Assembly: GCF_001618865.1 (NCBI RefSeq)
Contig: NZ_CP015136.1
Coordinates: forward strand, 4,375,001 to 4,439,000
Source: Luteitalea pratensis
Lineage (GTDB): Bacteria > Acidobacteriota > Vicinamibacteria > Vicinamibacterales > Vicinamibacteraceae
Direction of reading: 5' to 3'
DNA: 64,000 nt
Position numbers and translations under genes: made by a program. The notes under the pieces were generated by a model. The model did not search any database, was not told where the DNA came from, and worked only from the letters and a program-made list of their open reading frames with translations. This document shows positions 42,412 through 50,525 of the stretch, piece after piece (position 1 is the stretch's first letter; each line of letters starts with the position of its first letter).

Positions 42412-42861
42412 TCAGAACAACTGCGCGAGCTCGAACCGCAGCGGGTACAGGCTGTTCGAGGGCATCAGCTGGTAACCCAGCATCCGCGTGGGGTTCACGA
42501 CGACAGGCGCACGCAGGTTCACGAGCGTCTGGTCGTCAAGGACGGTCACCACTGCAAGCCACACCAGCGCTGCCTCGTCGGGCTCGCCGAGACGCGCCCG
42601 ATCGACGTCGGACAACACGCAGCGGTAGTCGGGGAAGGCGCGCCGCGGATCGACTGCCAGGAACGAGGCCGACGGGCCCTCCACCGACTGCAGGCACTGA
42701 AACGGATCGAGTTCGCGCGAGGACAGCACGACGAACCGGCGGCACTCCTCAAAGCCGGGCAAGCCGGCGGGAAAGGCAATGATTTCGTCGGTCGACACGT
42801 CGAACGTGCCGAAGGCGGTCTCCACGCGGGTGACGTCGCCTGGTGGTAGAAGTGGGCTCAT
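42412..42861 (-). CDS. fliW: flagellar assembly factor FliW
   Basis: 149 residues. VETAFGTFDVSTDEIIAFPAGLPGFEECRRFVVL is the family start, and PFQCLQSVEGPSASFLAVDP and VWLAVVTVLDDQTLVNLRAPVVVNPTRMLGYQLM follow. FliW binds CsrA away from its RNA site and is displaced by unexported flagellin. Overlaps flgL by 4 nt, followed 15 nt later by csrA. Length and motifs are normal. Confidence 0.95.
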   Translation of the reverse strand: MSPLLPPGDVTRVETAFGTFDVSTDEIIAFPAGLPGFEECRRFVVLSSRELDPFQCLQSVEGPSASFLAVDPRRAFPDYRCVLSDVDRARLGEPDEAALVWLAVVTVLDDQTLVNLRAPVVVNPTRMLGYQLMPSNSLYPLRFELAQLF

Positions 42862-43754
42862 CGGAGGTAGTCCATCAACGAGGCCTTCTGGCTCGTGCCG
42901 GCCGCGGCAATCGCGACCTGCTGAGCCTGCTGGGCGCGGCTCATCTCGGAGATGGCCTCGGCCAGGCTGATCTCTTCAGCCTGCGATCGACGCGTGTCGC
43001 TCGCGCGCCGCAGTTCGTCGAGGCGCGCCTTCTCGGCCGGCAGCGCGCTCAGCGTCGCACCGACACGGCTCTGCGCCGAGGTCACGCGATTGAACGCCTC
43101 CTCCAGCGCGGACAGCCCGCTGTCGATGCCGGCCATGTCGCCGGACCGCACGGCGGCCGCCAGGGCGTCAAGGCTCCGGAACAGGTCAGACGAGGCACTC
43201 CCCTGCATCAGGCTGCCGCCATCGACCGTCACCGCCGCCGACGACGTGCGCGAGACGTCCACCTGCACGACGTTCGCATCGCCCTGGTAAGCGGAGATCG
43301 TCGCGCCGGCGCGCGTGTACGGCGCCGACGTGTTGTCGGCTCCGGCAAACAGGTAGATGCCGCGGTAACTGGTATTGACCGCCGTGAAGAGGGCTTCCTT
43401 CGCGCCATCGATCTCGAGGGCCACGGCTTCGCGCTGTTCCGGCGTCAGCACCGTCGTGCGGCCCGATACGGCCCTGGTCTGCGCCGTGGTGATGCTGGAA
43501 ATGATGTCGCTGAGGACGGCGTCGGTCACGCGCAGGCGCGAGTCCACCGAGTCGTTGGCGTCACGGTACCGATCGACGGCGCGAATTTCGGCCCGCTCGC
43601 GCAGTCCGATGGTCGCGGCGGCCGGGTCGTCGCTCGCCTGCTGCAACCGCTGCCCGGACGACACCTGCTGCTGGGCGCGCGCGAAGGCCTCGGCCGTGCT
43701 CTGGATGTCGCGCAACGAGTTGCGGAAGAGTGTGTTGCTGGTGACGCGGAACAT
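42858..43754 (-). CDS. flgL: hook-filament junction protein FlgL
   Basis: 298 residues, flagellin-like ends. FRVTSNTLFRNSLRDIQSTAEAFARAQQQVSSGQRLQQASDDPAAATIGLRERAEIRAV is the D0/D1 start, and the C-terminus (LDELRRASDTRRSQAEEISLAEAISEMSRAQQAQQVAIAAAG) matches. It forms the second junction ring between hook and filament with FlgK. Lies 13 nt after flgK. Confidence 0.93.
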   Translation of the reverse strand: MFRVTSNTLFRNSLRDIQSTAEAFARAQQQVSSGQRLQQASDDPAAATIGLRERAEIRAVDRYRDANDSVDSRLRVTDAVLSDIISSITTAQTRAVSGRTTVLTPEQREAVALEIDGAKEALFTAVNTSYRGIYLFAGADNTSAPYTRAGATISAYQGDANVVQVDVSRTSSAAVTVDGGSLMQGSASSDLFRSLDALAAAVRSGDMAGIDSGLSALEEAFNRVTSAQSRVGATLSALPAEKARLDELRRASDTRRSQAEEISLAEAISEMSRAQQAQQVAIAAAGTSQKASLMDYLR

Positions 43755-43767
43755 TGGCGGCCTCGCG

Positions 43768-45132
43768 CTAGCGCTTCAGTGACAACAACGTCTGGATCGT
43801 CTCGTCGATCACGGTGAAGAACTGCGCGTTGGCCTGATAGGCCCGCTGGAAGCGCATCATCATCGCGGCTTCTTCATCGATCGAGATGCCCGACACGCTG
43901 TCGCGCAGTTGCTCGATCTGGTGGACGATCTCGCCCCGGCTGGCCTGCTCGGTGCGGGCGCGGCTGACGTCACTGCCGACGCTGTAGACCAGCGCCGACC
44001 ACGCCTCGTCGGCAGTCTGCCCGTTCACGATCGCACCATCCCGCAGATCGGCCAGCTTGCGCGCGACGCCGTTGTCGCCAGGCGCAACCAAGCCGGCAGC
44101 AGCGATCCGTGAGGGATTGCCGAGCAGGGCCGGATCGACCGACAGCGCCGCGGCGGCTCCCGCGACACCGGCCGGGGGCGTGAAGAAATTGCCGCCGGCA
44201 GTGCCGTTCAGATCGAAGCCGGTCGCATGCACCGTGTTGACCGCGGTCGCCACGCCGTACGCAACCTGATCGAGTTGCGCGACATATCCCGGGATGTCGC
44301 GATCACGAACCTGCAAGACCCCACCGAGATGACCATCGGTGATTTCGGCGGTGATGTCGCGCCCACCCGCCTGTACGGTCGCGTAACCGGATGGCGGACC
44401 GCTCACCGCACTCAGCGGATACGCATCGTCGCCGATCACGAGCGGCCGGCCGCTGCGGGTCACGATCTGCACCGTGCCGTCGTTCATTTCCAGCACCTGT
44501 GTGCCGAGCAGCCCCGACAACTCCTTCACGGCCTCGACCTGCTGGTCGCGCAGATGCAGCGTCTGCGACGGGTCGGAGGAGCCGATCGACTTGTTCAGCG
44601 AGGCTATGCGGCTGGAGAGTTCGTTGATGCTCGCGACGTCCTCGCGGACGCGCGCGTCGGTGGCTCGCGCCGCGTCGGTCAGGCGCGAGGCCATGCCGTT
44701 GAAGGCCCTGGCGAGTGACTCGGCTTCCGAGACCACCTGTTGCCGTGCCGTCGGCGACGTCGGGGCGTCGGCCAGTTCGGCGAACGCGTCGAAGAAATCC
44801 GCGAGGTCGGCGTCGATCGAGCTCCCGGGCTGCCCGAGTGCCACTTCGGCCAGGCCGAGCGAATCGGCCATCGCCGACTGCTGTTGTTCGAGCGGCGACT
44901 CGTCGAACAGTCGCTGGTCGTACAGGCGATCGCGCATCGAGCGCACGCCGAGGACCTCGACGCCGTTGCCCGCCGAGAAGCGGTCCGGCGGCGGGATCGC
45001 GCCGAGATCGGCGACGCGCTTGGTGTACCCGGGCGTGTTGACGTTCGCGAGGTTGTTGCCGACCACATCCAGGCCGAAGCGCTGGACGTCGAGGGCCCGC
45101 GCGGTGGTGCCGAGCATGCCGAAGAGCGACAT
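43768..45132 (-). CDS. flgK: hook-filament junction protein FlgK
   Basis: 454 residues from the ATG of MSLFGMLGTTARALDVQRFGLDVVGNNLANVNTPGYTKR, which carries the flagellar rod/hook motif (NNLANVNTPGY). The centre is beta-rich, and the C-terminus (SIDEEAAMMMRFQRAYQANAQFFTVIDETIQTLLSL) is the paired coiled-coil helix. Shares one base with the stop of the FlgN-like gene (TGATG). In-frame sequence upstream of 45132 is rejected as it covers that gene. Confidence 0.94.
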   Translation of the reverse strand: MSLFGMLGTTARALDVQRFGLDVVGNNLANVNTPGYTKRVADLGAIPPPDRFSAGNGVEVLGVRSMRDRLYDQRLFDESPLEQQQSAMADSLGLAEVALGQPGSSIDADLADFFDAFAELADAPTSPTARQQVVSEAESLARAFNGMASRLTDAARATDARVREDVASINELSSRIASLNKSIGSSDPSQTLHLRDQQVEAVKELSGLLGTQVLEMNDGTVQIVTRSGRPLVIGDDAYPLSAVSGPPSGYATVQAGGRDITAEITDGHLGGVLQVRDRDIPGYVAQLDQVAYGVATAVNTVHATGFDLNGTAGGNFFTPPAGVAGAAAALSVDPALLGNPSRIAAAGLVAPGDNGVARKLADLRDGAIVNGQTADEAWSALVYSVGSDVSRARTEQASRGEIVHQIEQLRDSVSGISIDEEAAMMMRFQRAYQANAQFFTVIDETIQTLLSLKR

Positions 45133-45494
45133 CAGCCTCTCGCAGTCAGGAAGGTGCCGCCGCCGCTCTGGGCCACGGGACGACCCACAGGGCTGTAGCC
45201 GCGCGGGGCATTGAGGGTCGCCGGTGACTGCCCCGCCATGAGGGACAGTGAGAGTCCGAGTCGCCGACAACGTGCGAGTGCCGTCATCACCGCCACGGCG
45301 TGTGCCGGGGTCAGCGTGTCGCCGTTCGCGCTCCCGTCGACCGCCGCAGCGCGGAAGTCGCCGCTCGTGGCTTCGATCACGTGCTGGCACGCCGTGATGG
45401 CGTCCTGGTCGGCATACGCCAGGGCGTCGCCCAATGCCGCGAGGGCCCGCGCCAGGGCGTCTGCCGTGGTGCTCAGTCGGGATGTCTCAGTCAC
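45132..45494 (-). CDS. flgN: FlgN-like export chaperone
   Basis: 120 residues. The first 90 are helical (LSTTADALARALAALGDALAYADQDAITACQHVIEA, HAVAVMTALARCRRLGLSLSLM), and the end reads ATLNAPRGYSPVGRPVAQSGG, the short Tyr/Gly tail seen in FlgN-type proteins. FlgN chaperones FlgK and FlgL, and this gene lies between flgM and flgK, the usual place. Sequence similarity within the family is low, so position is part of the evidence. Confidence 0.72.
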   Translation of the reverse strand: MTETSRLSTTADALARALAALGDALAYADQDAITACQHVIEATSGDFRAAAVDGSANGDTLTPAHAVAVMTALARCRRLGLSLSLMAGQSPATLNAPRGYSPVGRPVAQSGGGTFLTARG

Positions 45495-45531
45495 ACCCCA
45501 CGCTCCTCGTTCTGGCCGGGCTCAGCCCGGC

Positions 45532-45825
45532 CTATGTCGACAAGAGGCTGTCGATGAGGCGATCCGCAAGCCGGCCCGGGTCGTTGCCGATCTCGCCGGC
45601 CGCCAACTTGGCCTTGGCGCGGTCAACGACGTCCTGCCGAATCTCCGGTGCCTTGCTGGCGGCGTCCACCGCCTTGCCGAGCAGGCGTGCATCGGCAGAA
45701 ACCTCGACGCGGTCGCCGGCATCCACACCACCACGCGCCTGTTGCGTGCGCTGTCCGGCTTTGTCGACCTGCTGGGTCTGGCCGGCGTCCTGTACGCCCG
45801 AGGGGCGATCGCCCTGAATCTTCAT
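45532..45825 (-). CDS. flgM: anti-sigma-28 factor FlgM
   Basis: 97 residues. An unfolded, Gln/Gly-rich N-terminal half with VEVSADARLLGKAV is followed by helices EIRQDVVDRAKAKLAAGEIGNDPGRLADRLIDSLL, the region that binds sigma-28. FlgM holds FliA inactive until the hook is complete and FlgM is exported. First gene of the flgM-flgN-flgK-flgL-fliW-csrA-GNAT operon, preceded by a sigma-28 promoter, so it controls its own transcription. Confidence 0.92.
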   Translation of the reverse strand: MKIQGDRPSGVQDAGQTQQVDKAGQRTQQARGGVDAGDRVEVSADARLLGKAVDAASKAPEIRQDVVDRAKAKLAAGEIGNDPGRLADRLIDSLLST

Positions 45826-45871
45826 CGTCTACTCCTGTCGCGCACGACGAGACAGCCGGCGCTTGGAGGAG

Positions 45872-45898
45872 GAATCGGCAGCCGCTCACTGACCTTTA
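45872..45898 (-). promoter_or_regulatory. sigma-28 promoter of the flgM operon
   Basis: Minus strand: TAAAGGTC, 11 nt, GCCGATTC. It overlaps the end of the flgJ coding sequence and gives a leader of about 40 nt before the flgM ATG. One of the closest sigma-28 matches in the window. Confidence 0.8.
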
Positions 45899-46764
45899 GT
45901 GTCACTCGTCAAATTCCTGACGAACTGCTCCGGATCCACCCGTCGACCAGCTTGCGTCACCTCGAAATGCAGGTGCGGACCGGTCGACCGGCCCGTGCTG
46001 CCCACCCGACCCACGTGCTGCCCCTGACTCACGACGTCGCCAGCCTTCACATCCAGCGAGGCGAGGTGCGCATAGCGCGTCTCGATTCCGTCGGCATGCC
46101 GGAGGACGACGGTGAGTCCGTATCCTCCCTGGGCCTCTGCGGTGACCACGGTGCCGCTCGCAGCGGCCGGCACCTCGGTGCCATACCTGGCTGCAAGGTC
46201 GATGCCGCCGTGAAATTTCGTGTGGCCTTTCAACGGATCGTTGCGCCAGCCGTACGCCGAACTCACACGACCGGCCATTTCCAGCGAAAGGCCACCATCG
46301 GCGCTGCCTGCAGGCGCTTGCGGTACGGGCGCGACCTGTCGAGAAGCCGACATGGCGGCAGCCGACGTCGTCGGCAACAGGGCCGGTGAACCGACAGGCA
46401 TCGCGCGACCAGCTGCCGGCGTCACGATCGATCCGGGCGCGACCGCGCCCTGCTGTCGTTGCCACGCGTCGACGAGCGTCGGCGCCAGCCCGATCCCGCC
46501 GGCCTTGGCCAGGTGCAGCGCCAGCTCCTGATCGATCGTCGAACTGTAGGTCTCCTTGCCCAGGCCGTCGCCTTCTCCCCCGTCGTCGAGGAGCGACTTG
46601 CGCATCTGCTTGATCATTTCCAGCATCAGCATCGACTCGAACTGGGCCGCCAGTTCTCCGAGTTTCTCCCTCTCGGCGGCCGGCGACGACGTGCGATCGA
46701 GCGTCGTCAACCGGTCGGCACCAGGGGTGGGGAACGAAAGCGGGGAGTGCGCGTCGGCGGACAT
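45886..46764 (-). CDS. flgJ: FlgJ rod-binding domain fused to an M23 (LytM) peptidase
   Basis: 292 residues. Residues about 30-100 match the FlgJ N-terminal rod-cap domain (KLGELAAQFESMLMLEMIKQMRKSL, LGKETYSSTIDQELALHLAKAGGIGLA). After a Ser/Ala/Pro linker, residues about 165-285 form an M23 endopeptidase: HGGIDLA and HLHFE hold the zinc ligands, with YAHLASLDVKAGDVV between them. Classical FlgJ has a glucosaminidase C-terminus; here a peptide-cutting domain replaces it, to open the peptidoglycan for the rod. No signal peptide, consistent with flagellar export. The first four flgM-promoter bases overlap its end. Confidence 0.9.
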   Translation of the reverse strand: MSADAHSPLSFPTPGADRLTTLDRTSSPAAEREKLGELAAQFESMLMLEMIKQMRKSLLDDGGEGDGLGKETYSSTIDQELALHLAKAGGIGLAPTLVDAWQRQQGAVAPGSIVTPAAGRAMPVGSPALLPTTSAAAMSASRQVAPVPQAPAGSADGGLSLEMAGRVSSAYGWRNDPLKGHTKFHGGIDLAARYGTEVPAAASGTVVTAEAQGGYGLTVVLRHADGIETRYAHLASLDVKAGDVVSQGQHVGRVGSTGRSTGPHLHFEVTQAGRRVDPEQFVRNLTSDTKGQ

Positions 46765-46765
46765 G

Positions 46766-46830
46766 GGTGGGAGTCGCGAATCGGGAGTCGGGAGTCGGGA
46801 GTAGTCGGTGCCGGGTGCCGGGTATGGCTG
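46766..46830. repeat. heptamer arrays GGGAGTC and GGTGCCG
   Basis: GGGAGTC, GCGAATC, two GGGAGTC and GGGAGTA are followed by two GGTGCCG units, in the 110-nt gap between flgI and flgJ. The same units occur in three or more other gaps. Confidence 0.85.
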
Positions 46831-46874
46831 CCTCGCGCCAGGTCAGGTCGACGGTCAGCTGATGACGATCTCGG

Positions 46875-47996
46875 CTAGATGATCACGATTTCCGCGCGGA
46901 GCGAGCCCGCGGCCTTGAGTGCCTGGACGATCGCGATGATGTCGCGCGGGGTGACGCCGAGCGAGTTGAGCGCACGGACCACCGCATCCAGCGTGACCCC
47001 CTCGTCGAGAGCGATCAGTCTCGCGTCGCGCTCGCTGACGTCGACGTTCTGGTTGGGCACGACGACCGTGTCGGCACGACTCGGACCCCACGAGGCATTG
47101 GGCTGCGAGACGTCGAAGCGCGTGGAGATGCGGACCGCGAGCGAGCCGTGGGCCACCGCCGCAGCGCCGAGCGTCACCTGCGCCCCGATGACGACCGTGC
47201 CCGTACGCTCGTTGATCACCACGCGCGCCGGCATGTCGGATTCCACCGGCAACGGTTCGATCCGTGCCATCAGTTCGGGGATGTTGCCGCGGAAGTGTGC
47301 CGGGACCGCGATCGAGACCGTCGCCGGGTCCAGCGCCTTCGCGGTGCCGACACCGAGCGCGCCGTCGACGGCCGCGGCCAGCCGCGAGGCGGTCGAGAAG
47401 TCCGGCGTGTTCAGGGCCAGCATCACCTGCTCGCCATCGGGCACCGTCGTCCGTGGCTGCACCTGCACCAGGCCACCGCCGGGCACCCGGCCCGCGGTCA
47501 GGTGATTGACCTGCACGCCGTTGGCCGCATTGCCGGCGCCGAAGCCGCCAAGCGTCAGCGGCCCCTGCGCGAGCGCCACCACCTGGCCGTCCATGCCGCG
47601 CAGGGGTGTCGGGACGAGCGTGCCGCCCTGCAGGCTGCGCGCGTCGCCGATTGACGAGACGAGGATGTCGAGTCGCACGCCCGGCCGCGCGAAGGGCGGC
47701 AGTTCCGAACTGACCATCACCGCGGCGATGTTTTCCACCTTCATCATCTCCGGCGTCACGACGACGCCGAACCGTTCGAGCGTGTTCGCGAGCGAGACGT
47801 TCGTGAAGAGCGTCTGCCGCTTGTCGCCGGTCCGGTTGAGACCGATGACCAGGCCATAGCCGATGAGCGGCGTCGGGCGCACGCCAACGAGCGAGGCGAT
47901 GTCCTTCACGCGCATCGACGCGCCGCTGCGGGCGCGCAACGGTGCGCTGCCCAGGACCACCGTCGCCATCAGCACCGCACAGATCACCCGAGACAT
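46875..47996 (-). CDS. flgI: flagellar P-ring protein FlgI
   Basis: 373 residues. A signal peptide (VICAVLMATVVLGSAPLRA) is followed by RVKDIASLVGVRPTPLIGYGLVIGLNRTGDK, the family start. FTNVSLANTLERFGVV, ARPGVRLDILVSSIGDARSLQGGTLVPTPL and VVVPNQNVDVSERDARLIALDEGVTLDAVVRALNSLGVTPRDII are all typical. Forms the periplasmic ring around the rod in the peptidoglycan. Its presence with flgH indicates an outer membrane. Confidence 0.95.
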   Translation of the reverse strand: MSRVICAVLMATVVLGSAPLRARSGASMRVKDIASLVGVRPTPLIGYGLVIGLNRTGDKRQTLFTNVSLANTLERFGVVVTPEMMKVENIAAVMVSSELPPFARPGVRLDILVSSIGDARSLQGGTLVPTPLRGMDGQVVALAQGPLTLGGFGAGNAANGVQVNHLTAGRVPGGGLVQVQPRTTVPDGEQVMLALNTPDFSTASRLAAAVDGALGVGTAKALDPATVSIAVPAHFRGNIPELMARIEPLPVESDMPARVVINERTGTVVIGAQVTLGAAAVAHGSLAVRISTRFDVSQPNASWGPSRADTVVVPNQNVDVSERDARLIALDEGVTLDAVVRALNSLGVTPRDIIAIVQALKAAGSLRAEIVII

Positions 47997-48104
47997 TGCG
48001 TCGCTCCGAAAGAGTTCACACCCGAAACCGTCGAATAGGCCGGCGGCTACACCTGTCGTCGTCCGCTCGCGACCGTCGACCTGAAGGTCGACGGCTACAA
48101 CTTC

Positions 48105-48177
48105 GACTCCCGCTTCCCCACTGCCGCTTCCCGACTCCCGGTTCCCGATTCCCGGTTCCCGGTTCCCGGTCCACGAC
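48105..48177. repeat. heptamer array CGGTTCC / CGACTCC
   Basis: Ten consecutive 7-nt units (CGACTCC, CGCTTCC, CCACTGC, CGCTTCC, CGACTCC, CGGTTCC, CGATTCC, two CGGTTCC, CGGTCCA) end at the flgH stop. They are the reverse complement of the GGGAGTC/GGAACCG type seen elsewhere. The gap also holds about 100 nt without other features. Confidence 0.88.
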
Positions 48178-48879
48178 TCAGAAAACCTTGTTCAGCACCC
48201 GCACCAGCCAGCCCGGCTTCAGGTTGTCCTTCATAAGGCCCTTCCCGTAGTACTGGATGCGCAGTTGGGCGACCTGCGTGGACAGCACCTGGTTGCTGCG
48301 GCGCAGGTCCTGCGCACGGACGATGCCGGTCAGCACGACGACCTGGCGCTCGCCATTGAGGTCGATCTCGCGCACGCCTTCCAGTACCAGGTCGCCATTG
48401 GGCAGTACCTCGCTGACCCGCGTTGTCATCGTCGCGGTCAGCATGCTGGTGCGCGTGGTGCTGCCACCGCCCTTGAAGGCGCTCTCGTAACGGGTGCTCG
48501 CCAGGTTGTTGGGATCGATGCTGTCTGGCAGCTTGGTCTCGAGCCCGAACAACGTCGGCACCGCGGCCTTGGCCTTGCTCTCCTTGTCCAGCTGCGAATC
48601 GGCGGTGGCCGACGACTCGATGTTCTCGATGACCCGCACGGTGATGAGGTCGTTGACCCGGCTCGCCCGCCGGTCCGACGTCAGGCCAGTGATCCAGTCG
48701 AACGACGGCTCGTCGGACGGCGCGGCCGAGGCCCTTGCGAGCTGGCGGGCGGTCTCGAGGTGACGCGCGACCGCCTGGTCGTACGTGTCGTTGGACGGCT
48801 TGGTGCTGGACTGGGCGAACAGCGGCGCGGCAGCGAGCAGGCTGCCCACGGCTGCGATCACGATCCGCCTAAGAACCAT
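48178..48879 (-). CDS. flgH: flagellar L-ring protein FlgH
   Basis: 233 residues. The signal peptide VLRRIVIAAVGSLLAAAPLFAQSS has no cysteine, so there is no lipobox, unlike enterobacterial FlgH which is a lipoprotein. The body is typical: DLITVRVIENIESSATADSQLDKESKA, LTATMTTRVSEVLPNGDLVLEGVREIDLNGERQVVVLTGIVRAQDL and LRIQYYGKGLM. It forms the outer-membrane ring. Overlaps flgA by 11 nt. Confidence 0.92.
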   Translation of the reverse strand: MVLRRIVIAAVGSLLAAAPLFAQSSTKPSNDTYDQAVARHLETARQLARASAAPSDEPSFDWITGLTSDRRASRVNDLITVRVIENIESSATADSQLDKESKAKAAVPTLFGLETKLPDSIDPNNLASTRYESAFKGGGSTTRTSMLTATMTTRVSEVLPNGDLVLEGVREIDLNGERQVVVLTGIVRAQDLRRSNQVLSTQVAQLRIQYYGKGLMKDNLKPGWLVRVLNKVF

Positions 48880-49597
48880 GGAACACCTCGACCATCGCGG
48901 CGGCGACGATTCGCGCGCGCAGGCGCTTGCGACTGTCTGGATTGACGACGATCACTGTCTCTCCCAACCCACCGGACTGAGCGGCAATCGCGCGGCCTCG
49001 CACTTCGATCGCGCCGATGCGCGCAATCGTCACCACTTCCTCACCAGACGCGACCATCTCGTGTGCGACGAGCGCTACCGGCGTGATGACCTCGCCGGGC
49101 ATGAGTGTCTTGCGGGTCGAAACACCGGTTACCGCGTCCATGGTCGGCAGCACGCCGAACACCTGGCGACCGATGTCGCCGCGGACGACTTCGACGTCGT
49201 CCGGGTTGATGACGCTTCGCATGGCCACGCGCTGCCGCGCTCGCACGTGGCTTGCGGCAACATCGATGCGGGCGGTGAGCCGCCCGATGCGGCGTGCGGG
49301 CCCCTCGCCCGCCGCATACAACACGAATCGCACCGGACCCGCGGTGCGGCTCGACGGTTCAGGCACGGCCCTGGTCACGAGCGTCGCATCTCCCGTGACC
49401 GAGAGCACCGGCTCGGAGACGGTCACCTCGGCGTCAACGCCGAAGGCCTCGCGCACAGCGGCGGTGGCCACCGCAGCGGCCCTGTCGACATCTGCCGAGG
49501 TCTGCGCGCCGGCCGGAACGGCGACGGCCAGCCACACGGAAGCAGCCAGGCCCATGTGCCGCCAGGCAAGACGCGGCCGGATGGCGTCAGCGAGCAA
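48869..49597 (-). CDS. flgA: P-ring assembly chaperone FlgA
   Basis: 242 residues from a TTG that overlaps the flgG stop; an ATG at 49555 would give a shorter signal peptide and is possible. GLAASVWLAVAVPAGAQ is the hydrophobic core of the signal. The C-terminal SAF-type domain has VINPDDVEVVRGDIG, RKTLMPGEVITPVALVAHEMVASGEEVVTIARIGAIEVRGRAIA and NPDSRKRLRARIVAAAMVEV. It assists FlgI ring formation in the periplasm. Confidence 0.88.
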   Translation of the reverse strand: MLADAIRPRLAWRHMGLAASVWLAVAVPAGAQTSADVDRAAAVATAAVREAFGVDAEVTVSEPVLSVTGDATLVTRAVPEPSSRTAGPVRFVLYAAGEGPARRIGRLTARIDVAASHVRARQRVAMRSVINPDDVEVVRGDIGRQVFGVLPTMDAVTGVSTRKTLMPGEVITPVALVAHEMVASGEEVVTIARIGAIEVRGRAIAAQSGGLGETVIVVNPDSRKRLRARIVAAAMVEVFHGS

Positions 49598-50375
49598 GGT
49601 TGTTCACCTGCGAGAGCATCTCGTCGGCCGTGCGAATGACCTTCGAGTTGGCTTCGTACGCACGCTGGCCGAGGATCATGTTCACCATCTCCTCGACGAT
49701 GCTGACGTTGGATTCCTCGAGAAATCCCTGCTGCAGGGTGCCGAGGCCGTCGGTGCCCGGCAACCCGGTGATGGCATCGCCCGACGCCGTCGTCACCGTG
49801 AACAGGTTGCTGCCCATCGCGTGCAAGCCGGCCGGATTCTGGAAGGCCGCGATCTCGATGGTGCCGACCTGCTGCGGCGCGCTCTCGCCCGCCACCGTCG
49901 CCGAGACGATGCCGTCCTTCGAGATCGTCACCGAGACGGCGTTGGACGGGATGGTGATCGAGGGTTCCAGCACATAGCCCTCGTTGGTGACCAGCGTCCC
50001 TTCCTGGTTGACGTGCAGGTTGCCCGACCGCGTATAGGCCTCCTGTCCGTCTGGCAGTGTGACCTGCAGGAAGCCACGCCCCTCGATCGCCACGTCGTAG
50101 GGCGCGTTCGTTGCGCGCAGGTTGCCGCTGGCGAAGTCGCGCGAGATCGCCACCGGCTTGGCGCCGAGCCCGAGTTCCATGCCAATCGGCGATTCCGCTG
50201 TCGCATCGGTCGGCGTGCCCGGCGCGGCGATCTGCTGGTAGACCAGGTCCTCGAACTCGACGCGGCTCTTCTTGAACCCCGACGTGTTCACGTTGGCCAG
50301 GTTGTGCGCGATGTTGTCGATGTTGGCCTGCTGCGCGTTCATGCCGCTCGCGGCGGTGTACATCGCTCGAATCAT
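49587..50375 (-). CDS. flgG: flagellar distal rod protein FlgG
   Basis: 262 residues. IRAMYTAASGMNAQQANIDNIAHNLANVNTSGFKKSRVEFEDLVYQ is the family start; FLQVTLPDGQEAYTRSGNLHVNQEGTLVTNEGYVLEP and SNVSIVEEMVNMILGQRAYEANSKVIRTADEMLSQVNNL are the central and C-terminal signatures. Length is the usual 262. It overlaps flgA, and a heptamer array separates it from flgF. Confidence 0.95.
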   Translation of the reverse strand: MIRAMYTAASGMNAQQANIDNIAHNLANVNTSGFKKSRVEFEDLVYQQIAAPGTPTDATAESPIGMELGLGAKPVAISRDFASGNLRATNAPYDVAIEGRGFLQVTLPDGQEAYTRSGNLHVNQEGTLVTNEGYVLEPSITIPSNAVSVTISKDGIVSATVAGESAPQQVGTIEIAAFQNPAGLHAMGSNLFTVTTASGDAITGLPGTDGLGTLQQGFLEESNVSIVEEMVNMILGQRAYEANSKVIRTADEMLSQVNNLAR

Positions 50376-50430
50376 GGTCGTCCTCGATCTGTCGATTACC
50401 GGTTCGCCGAAGTGCGGCTCATCACTTGGG

Positions 50431-50525
50431 TCGGCGGCCTTCGTCGTTCGGCCTTCGGCCTTCGGAGAGTCATGCCCGTGTTTCGTGTTGGCCGTTAGGC
50501 ATCAGGCATCAGGCATTAGGCATTA
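50431..50525. repeat. heptamer arrays GGCCTTC and GCATCAG/GCATTAG
   Basis: GGCCTTC, GTCGTTC, two GGCCTTC at 50436-50465, then GCATCAG twice, GCATTAG and GCATTAC at 50499-50526, the last abutting the flgF stop. They fill the gap between flgF and flgG. Confidence 0.85.
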
